From Zerene cesonia (Eukaryota; Arthropoda; Insecta; Lepidoptera; Pieridae): a stretch of DNA of 64,000 nucleotides. The stretch lies in contig NW_024045133.1 in assembly GCF_012273895.1 (NCBI RefSeq), positions 62,001 to 126,000 of the forward strand. The letters run 5' to 3'. Of the stretch, positions 58,183 to 64,000 are shown piece after piece (the first letter of the stretch is position 1; every line of letters begins with the position of its first letter). The notes beneath the pieces were generated by a model, which saw only the letters and a program-made list of their open reading frames with translations, ran no database searches and was not told the origin of the DNA. The translations under genes and the position numbers were made by a program.

Positions 58183-58227
<45 letters not shown>

Positions 58228-61200
58228 TTTTCCTCTTTATAATACTTGCTTATGAAAAAAGAATTAAATATTTAGTTTTTTTTATATAACCTAATTAATA
58301 ATAATAAATGTATAAATAAATAATCCAAACTCAAACGCTTCTAGTGTTAACAATTCAAGTTACAGAGTAAGCTCAGGGCACAGATGTAAAATATTATGTT
58401 TTATTTAGGTACATAGATAAAAAATCGTACAGATACCAAAATGTTGCCAGCCCACAAATGGTAATATGCAGGATGTCCCGCATGTGATGCACTGTGCTCA
58501 ATGGTTGTTTGTATACACTGATTATGTAAAACAACAAAGTTATGTAAAAAAATATTTGTTATTTTCTTTATTGAAACTGCATGTTTACATCCCTAATTTC
58601 GCGAAACTGACATTGTGTCTATATTGAACACGAGCAGGTGGCAATGTCAGCCTGATTGTCAGCCAGGGGTGTACACATGGAGTTTTAAGAAATAGTGTTA
58701 TAGGAAAAATACAAATGGGTTCTGCGATTTTATGAGCATACTAATCAATAACATAACATCGTAATCAGCATATGTGAAACTATAAGTGTAAGTTCCATTT
58801 GTGGAGGAAGGAAGGTGGTATCCCTCCATCGTAAAAGGGAGGATCCTCGACCAGCCTACACGACTGGCCGGCCGGTGTAGCCTTGATTGAATGTTAGAAA
58901 GTTGTATATATGCTCTGTAGCGAGAAAATTTCGCTGGCGCGATTCAGAAATGTGTCTCTACACCGTTGAGCTTAACGCACCACATTCGGGACACCCTGTA
59001 TCGTCCGCTGCTAATATACTGCAAATGGTGCACGCGATGTTATAATAATAATAAATGTCACAGTTGGCTATGGAGCTGGTGGGTCGGCTGATGGTGAGCG
59101 CTACCACCGCACATGGACATTTGGAGAGGCGTAAAGGCGATTACAGACCTTACGCCTCTACACATGGATTGCCGACTTTAAATTGGGAAGGAATTAAAAG
59201 AGGATTGAGGAGAGGAATAAAGGGAAGGGATTGGGAAGGGTAGGGAATAGGACATGGGCCTCCGGCTCCCCCACTCACCGTGCGAAACACAATAGCGCTA
59301 CTATTTCACTGCTTGTTGCAGCGTGCTGCACAAGGGCCAGAACCGCTACCCGTGTCCGCGCTGCGGCAAGGTGTACCAGTGGAAGTCCAACCTGGGCCGC
59401 CACCTGCGGAGCCACAAGGTCGCGTGTCTTACCATCACATAGGGTCAATTGGGGTCCTTTTGAAAATATCCTATGTTTTTTTCTGTATTTGCAAAACTTT
59501 CTAAACAACTTTAAATCGAACAAATTTTCATAGGCATTTCATGAAAGAAACAAATATGGTCATTAGAAGAAGTTAAAAGTTTTTTGAGAATTGTATCCAG
59601 TTACCCTCGTTTACGATTACCCCGATTGACTATTTTTATTTTTATTTAATTACGAGCAACTCAGACTCATTTTGTTAGTAACAATTACAGTTGGTAACTA
59701 TACTGCTAGTTCTACTTTTTTACTACATCCTACTATGATATACTATAAATAAATAGATAAATAAATAAATACTCATTTCCTGAGAATTTTTGAATGAATA
59801 GAAAAAAATTAGATCACGAGGCGGGATTCGAACCCGCGTTTTTTGCCAAACCGTAGCAACGCCTAGCCTCTCGGCCTCGTGATAAATTTTTTTCTATTCT
59901 TTCAAAATATCTCATTTATAATGCATTTCAATGCTATAAAAACTATAAATTAAAAATACTCATTTCCTATTTTTACACGCTTTTTATTAGCTTCACCGGT
60001 ATGTTTGTTTGTAACCGACTTCTTTGGGCGCGATTTTGACCCACTTTAAACGGCCAGATTTCGTTCAAACTTTGTAGATTTATTGAGGACCGATGACAAT
60101 ACACTAATTTGATAAAATTATTCCAGTTTTCAATTTGCAAAATATGATTTTTGTCAAAGCGTGTTTTTTAGTTTTTTTAAACTATTATATTTTATTTTGT
60201 CATATTTGGCAAAGAGCTGGTGGGTCACTTGATGGTAAGCGCTACCACCGCATATGAATATAGGCAGAGGCGTTAGGCTGTTTGCAGAGGCCTTAAGTCT
60301 CTGCGAATGAATTGCCGACTTTAAATGGTGTGGGATAAAGAAAGGACAGGATATTTCCTACTAAAATCTAATAAAAAGCTACTTCTAGCTACGTCCAGCT
60401 AAATTCCATCTTCCAACTATGTTCTACTAAATCTTTTAAATCCTGCTTTAAGCTGCGTCCTACAAACAAATCTACCAATATCCTACCTTCCGACACGTCC
60501 TGCTCAAATCCAACTTTCATGACTACAAAATGGCTGTATTGTTCTTCACTAAACTTCAACCGAATGATAGCTCAAATAACCGCACAGGCCCGCGAGTCCG
60601 GCGAGCTGTACTGCGAGAAATGCGACAAGTCGTTCGCGTCCGTAGCGACGTACAGACAGCACGTGCGGGTGTCGCGCCGGCACGTGTCCGAGAGCGAGTT
60701 CACGTGAGTTTGGTGATGATGATGAAAATGGTGATGATGATGGAAATTGTTGTGATGATGGAAATGGTGATGATGATGGAAATGATTGTGATGATGGAAA
60801 TGGTTGTGATGATATTGAAAGAAATTGTGGCGATGATAAGATTGATGGTGGTGATGATGAAAATGATGATTGATATGTAATGAATCATCATCATCATCAT
60901 TATCATCGGGCAATATAACATATATTGCCCGATGATAATGATGCCCATGACTGTGATGACTTGTGTCCCACAGCTGGGACACAAGTCTCCTATGAAGGTT
61001 CAGGCCATAATCCACCACGCTGACCAAGTGCAGGTTGGCAGATGTCACATGTCGTCGAACTTTTGATTCTCGGACATGCCATTTTACACAAGCTGTTTTC
61101 CTTCACCGTTTCGAGCAGTGGTAATGTTATCCACATATACAGATAAATCGAAAAATCAACTTATTTCCTGCACGCTCACTTTGTCTCAAACCGCCGCCCT

Positions 61201-64000
61201 ATAAGTCACCTCGCGCAGTGGCTCAGTAGCCACTCAGGAGGTACCACCGCTGTTTCCCCCCCGATCTATCACCCACGAGAGTCGCATCGTTTGCAGTTTC
61301 ACGTGCGAGGAATGCGGCAAGAAGTTCGTGAACAAGACGCGACTGCGGGACCACATCGACTGGGAGCATCTCAACAAGATCAAGTTCAGGTGTCAGCTGT
61401 GTAATAAGGTGGGATGTTAACAATAAAAAAAAATATATATATTTTTAGGAAACCAGAAGTGGATATAAACAAAAAAAAAACTCATTTACTATATTACAAA
61501 AAAAAAAATCAAACTTAACCAAAATTCTAATGAAATTTCTAATAACTAAACAATCACAATTATAATTTAAGTACACGCGAAATTCACAAGTGACAAAAAG
61601 ACAGGTTGACTATATCAACGAGCAGAGGTCCCTCTTGCCAAGTGGCCTCAACGCGAAGTGTCCCCAAACTGAGCTCGCAAGCGCTTATATTGACAATAGG
61701 CTCCTCCCACTCGACTCCCCGCTACTGCCACAAGAAACGTCACTCTTATCCTAACAATATCTATACTAATATTTATTTGCCGCCTCCTTGGTACAGTGGC
61801 TAGCGCGTGAGCTTAGTACCGTGGGGTCCTGGTTGTTTCCCCGTGGTTCGATTCCCGGTGTGAACGCAAAAAAAAAATGTCTCGGTCTGGCAGGACACAG
61901 AAGGCTGATCACCTACTTGTCCGTATAGAAAATCGATCAGTGAAACATGATGTACATCATCTGTCCCATACCCCACTAGGGGACACGGGACTTCACACAT
62001 ACTAATATAGTCTAAAGGTTCTAAACAACTGGTCCGATTTTGAAATTTCTTTCACCAAATGAAAGCTACATTATTCCCGAGTGCTATAGGGTACTTTTTT
62101 ACCCCGGAAAAATGTTTCTTTCCCCACGAGATAATGGTAAAAAATTTTCCTTCCGAATTATTATTTTTCATATAACTCCTAAAATTTCTAAAGCCTACTA
62201 TAAAATTGACGAATTTGTTAATAATATAAATATTGAATGGAAATTTGAATAATTAATTGAGAATTGTATTTTGTTTATTAATAGTTATTAATATTTTTAA
62301 GTAATGTTTTTGATATATTATTGTATTGACGTTCGTAAGTGCCCCTTTGGGGTATAAATCGAAATAAATAATTCGGCCTTTGACTTTGAATATTCTATCA
62401 AAAGGGGAACTTTTGTATTTTAGAAAGCTGTAACTTCACTGTTTGACATAGGCTGTATACGTACCGCGGGCGAAACCGGGGCGAAATACTAGTCTAAATA
62501 TATATACTAGCTGTTGCCCGCGGCTTCGCACGCGTTGACAAAATAAATTCTAATGGTGCAAACTTTCATCCCCTATTTTCTTCCCTAGGGGGTAGAATTT
62601 ATCAAAATCCATATTTATTTAGGATTCCAACGTCATTACATCTATCCGCATGCCATATTTCAGCCCGATCCGTCCAGTGGTTTAATTATAACAGTGTGTG
62701 TTTTTCAGCCGTTCAAATGTCACACGTCGCTGTACGTGCACCTGCAGAACGTGCACCGCAACAAGGAGAAGAAGGACAACCTGTGCCACGTGTGCGGCAA
62801 GTCGTACCAGGTGACGCGCCGCACTGCACTAGACTAAACCACAACACACGACATCGCACTACACAACACCACACCACACCAACCCACACTACACTAGATT
62901 ACACCACAACACACGACATCACACTACACAACACCACACTACACTAGACTAAACCACACAACACCACACCATACCAACCCACACTATATTAGACTAAACC
63001 ACACTACACCAATCAACACTACATTAGACTAAATCACACCACACCAACCCACACTACACTAGACTAAACTCTAGTACATTTAACTACACCACACTACACT
63101 TCATGATTCGTATGCAAACAATAAAGATTTTAACGAAATTCATTATAGTACGTTTATGCGTTTACATGATTTTTTTTTTTATAAATAAATGTTTTCCCTC
63201 TTTGTTTCGTCTCTCCTACATATTATTATAAAATATATTATGATAAATAAGCAAAACAAACACACAAACATGTGGTATCGTCGCCAGAACGCGGCGAAGC
63301 TGAAGTACCACATAGTGGCGATGCACACGAGCGAGACCCCGTACCAGTGCCGCGAGTGCGACGCCGCCTTCGGCTGGTACTCCAGCCTCTACCGGCACGT
63401 GCGCGAGGTGCACTACAAGGTGAGATACCCTACGGGGGGGGNNNNNNNNNNNNNNNNNNNNNNNNNNNNNNNNNNNNNNNNNNNNNNNNNNNNNNNNNNN
63501 NNNNNNNNNNNNNNNNNNNNNNNNNNNNNNNNNNNNNNNNNNNNNNNNNNNNNNNNNNNNNNNNNNNNNNNNNNNNNNNNNNNNNNNNNNNNNNNNNNNN
63601 NNNNNNNNNNNNNNNNNNNNNNNNNNNNNNNNNNNNNNNNNNGGGGGGAGGACGGCAGTGGGGTCCTCTTCCTTGTGATGAGGAAGTGGGGGCCGCACGC
63701 ACACTTGCATACATATGCGATTTACTAAACTGTCTTACTATATTGCTTGTTGTAACAGCATTGTTTTTAATCGTTTGAAGAATAATTTCGAAGTATCTTT
63801 GTGATTTTTTTCAACGCACCACCAATTAGCGATGTCCTCTAGCATATAAATACATTAAACAAAAATCACCTAACACATTACGCATTTTTTATCAAACGTT
63901 TCTCAAAATCGGAATTAAACTGCCATTTATGTCGTTACATTCAGATGAAAGTCCAACCGAAGAAAAGTAAAAAGGCGAGGAAGCAAATGCAAGAGATGTC
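56145..64000 (+). CDS. ZAD-C2H2 zinc-finger transcription factor, exons 2-11, 3' end beyond the window
   Basis: Exons 56145-56270, 56675-56857, 57253-57561, 58041-58159, 59322-59418, 60588-60703, 61297-61408, 62709-62810, 63288-63419, 63945-64000 (open at the edge). All phases agree, about 450 residues here. Exon 2 is the second half of the ZAD (CWECC...RKYQAFQQQV), a zinc-binding dimerisation domain. Exons 3-4 are an acidic then lysine-rich linker with a 21-bp coding repeat. Then come eight C2H2 fingers: CDQC..HLEEH, CVEC..HLNVLH, CPRC..HLRSH, CEKC..HVRVSRRH (long His spacing), CEEC..HIDWEH, CQLC..HLQNVH, CHVC..HIVAMH, CREC..HVREVH. Four fingers are split by introns. The last exon is lysine-rich. 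Such proteins are sequence-specific DNA binders; the targets cannot be told. Exon 1 is on the opposite strand at 53857. Confidence 0.87.
57370..57495 (+). repeat. 21-bp coding repeat leading into zinc finger 1
   Basis: Six 21-bp units encode AEFNEKK, CEFSEKN, CEFSEKN, CEFDQKK, CEFGDKN and CEFKCDQ. The last unit is the start of the first zinc finger (CEFKCDQC), so the array looks like upward duplication of the finger's entry segment. It adds four cysteines spaced seven residues apart. Confidence 0.85.
57655..57755 (-). mobile_element. short tRNA-like SINE, type C, rearranged
   Basis: Minus-strand copy with a small internal duplication around the B box (gattcgaagttcgaaccc) and a lost A-box end; long T run. 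Confidence 0.55.
58166..58226 (+). repeat. (CA)n microsatellite
   Basis: Directly follows the donor of the zinc-finger exon ending at 58159. Confidence 0.95.
58795..58985 (+). repeat. LINE-like 3' remnant, shorter copy
   Basis: Shares cctcgaccagcctacacgactggccgg and the same terminal block with 4426-4780, lacking the middle 150 bases. Confidence 0.45.
59055..59312 (+). repeat. interspersed repeat, family D, abutting a splice acceptor
   Basis: tgtcacagttggctatggagctggtgggtcggctgatgg to ccgtgcgaaacacaatagcgctactatttcac. It ends about ten bases before exon 59322 of the zinc-finger gene, so part of the acceptor region may come from the repeat. Confidence 0.6.
59794..59905 (-). mobile_element. 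short tRNA-like SINE, type C, near full length with symmetrical ends
   Basis: Minus strand: intact B box GGTTCGAATCCCGCC and A-box region GGCCGAGAGGCTAGGCG. The outer 25 bases on each side are complementary (gaatagaaaaaaatt-agatcacgaggc against gcctcgtgat-aaatttttttctattc). It is not counted as a working tRNA because no anticodon stem is seen. Confidence 0.6.
60198..60350 (+). repeat. interspersed repeat, family D, diverged
   Basis: gtcatatttggcaaagagctggtgggtcacttgatggtaagcgctaccaccgc to tgccgactttaaatgg. Confidence 0.5.
60714..60897 (+). repeat. GATGAT/GAAATG-rich tandem region
   Basis: Repeats of gatgatgatggaaatg and related units begin 11 bases after the donor of the exon ending at 60703 and run into a perfect palindrome. 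Confidence 0.8.
60898..60940. repeat. perfect 43-base palindrome (20-base arms, 3-base loop)
   Basis: Left arm cattatcatcgggcaatata, loop aca, right arm tatattgcccgatgataatg; every arm base pairs. Confidence 0.9.
60963..61253 (-). mobile_element. tRNA-derived SINE, type A, diverged
   Basis: Same body as the copies near 28 and 30 kb (cacagctgggacacaag, tccaccacgctgaccaag). The tRNA-like head is damaged: B box reads GGTTTGAGACA and a short inverted insertion follows gtggctcagtag. It ends about 40 bases before a zinc-finger exon. Confidence 0.6.
61782..61996 (+). mobile_element. tRNA-derived SINE, type B, near full length
   Basis: A box TTGGTACAGTGGCTAGCG, B box GGTTCGATTCCCGGT, A run, then the same body as the copy at 22070. 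Lies in an intron of the zinc-finger gene. Confidence 0.7.
62826..63095 (+). repeat. ACACCACACTACACTAGACTAAACC minisatellite
   Basis: Irregular tandem array of accacactacactagactaaacc-type units in an intron of the zinc-finger gene. Confidence 0.8.

Noticed and set aside
59794..59905. Candidate serine or leucine tRNA gene on the minus strand
   Set aside because: A and B boxes are good but no anticodon stem or variable arm can be folded, and four more degraded copies with the same T-rich tail occur in the window; it is a SINE.
61782..61860. Candidate tRNA gene (TTGGTACAGTGGCTAGCG ... GGTTCGATTCCCGGT)
   Set aside because: The spacing between boxes is too long, and the body and A run after it are shared with 22070-22262; it is a SINE head.

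Overview
The window is nuclear DNA of an insect, most likely a moth or butterfly (Lepidoptera). It is AT-rich, its genes are split into many small exons by GT-AG introns, and one gene carries a ZAD domain with C2H2 zinc fingers, an arthropod-expanded class. Introns and spacers are full of short repeats of the kind common in lepidopteran genomes: Helitron-like elements ending in a hairpin plus CTAG, three tRNA-derived SINE types, a PIF/Harbinger derivative and fold-back elements. It is a draft scaffold with six 1000-N gaps, one 201-N gap and two 10-N gaps.

Layout. 1-12662: repeat-rich spacer without a convincing gene, apart from one possible minus-strand exon near 9.6 kb. 12663-22688 (+): a 13-exon ULK3-type kinase with an MIT-like domain. 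25756-27859 (+): a small unrecognised gene encoding a single-span membrane protein of about 100 residues, apparently with alternative last exons. 29412-30021: a complete non-autonomous PIF/Harbinger element that keeps a transposase N-terminal fragment. 30487-42230: U1 snRNP 70K protein. 43005-47750 (-): CAAP1-family protein. 48537-51796 (+): RPUSD1-like pseudouridine synthase, head-to-head with CAAP1. 53753-64000: ZAD plus eight C2H2 zinc fingers, running off the right edge.

The main structural result is that two gap-bounded contigs appear to be placed backwards. Contig 32202-37922 carries the middle of U1-70K on the plus strand while both ends of the gene lie on the minus strand. Contig 52999-54638 carries the first ZAD exon on the minus strand while the rest of that gene is on the plus strand. 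In both cases turning the contig over restores exon order, splice phase and the protein family's continuity. I read these as scaffolding errors, not biology; as drawn, both genes would be annotated as broken.

The named genes are housekeeping or nuclear functions (kinase signalling, spliceosome, RNA modification, transcription factor) with no sign of an operon-like or defence system. I did not find an undescribed system. The most unusual items are the alternative membrane exons at 25.7-27.9 kb, the Harbinger derivative with about ten 12-14 bp palindromes, two independent 21-bp coding repeats, and a fold-back element with a perfect 12-bp target duplication.
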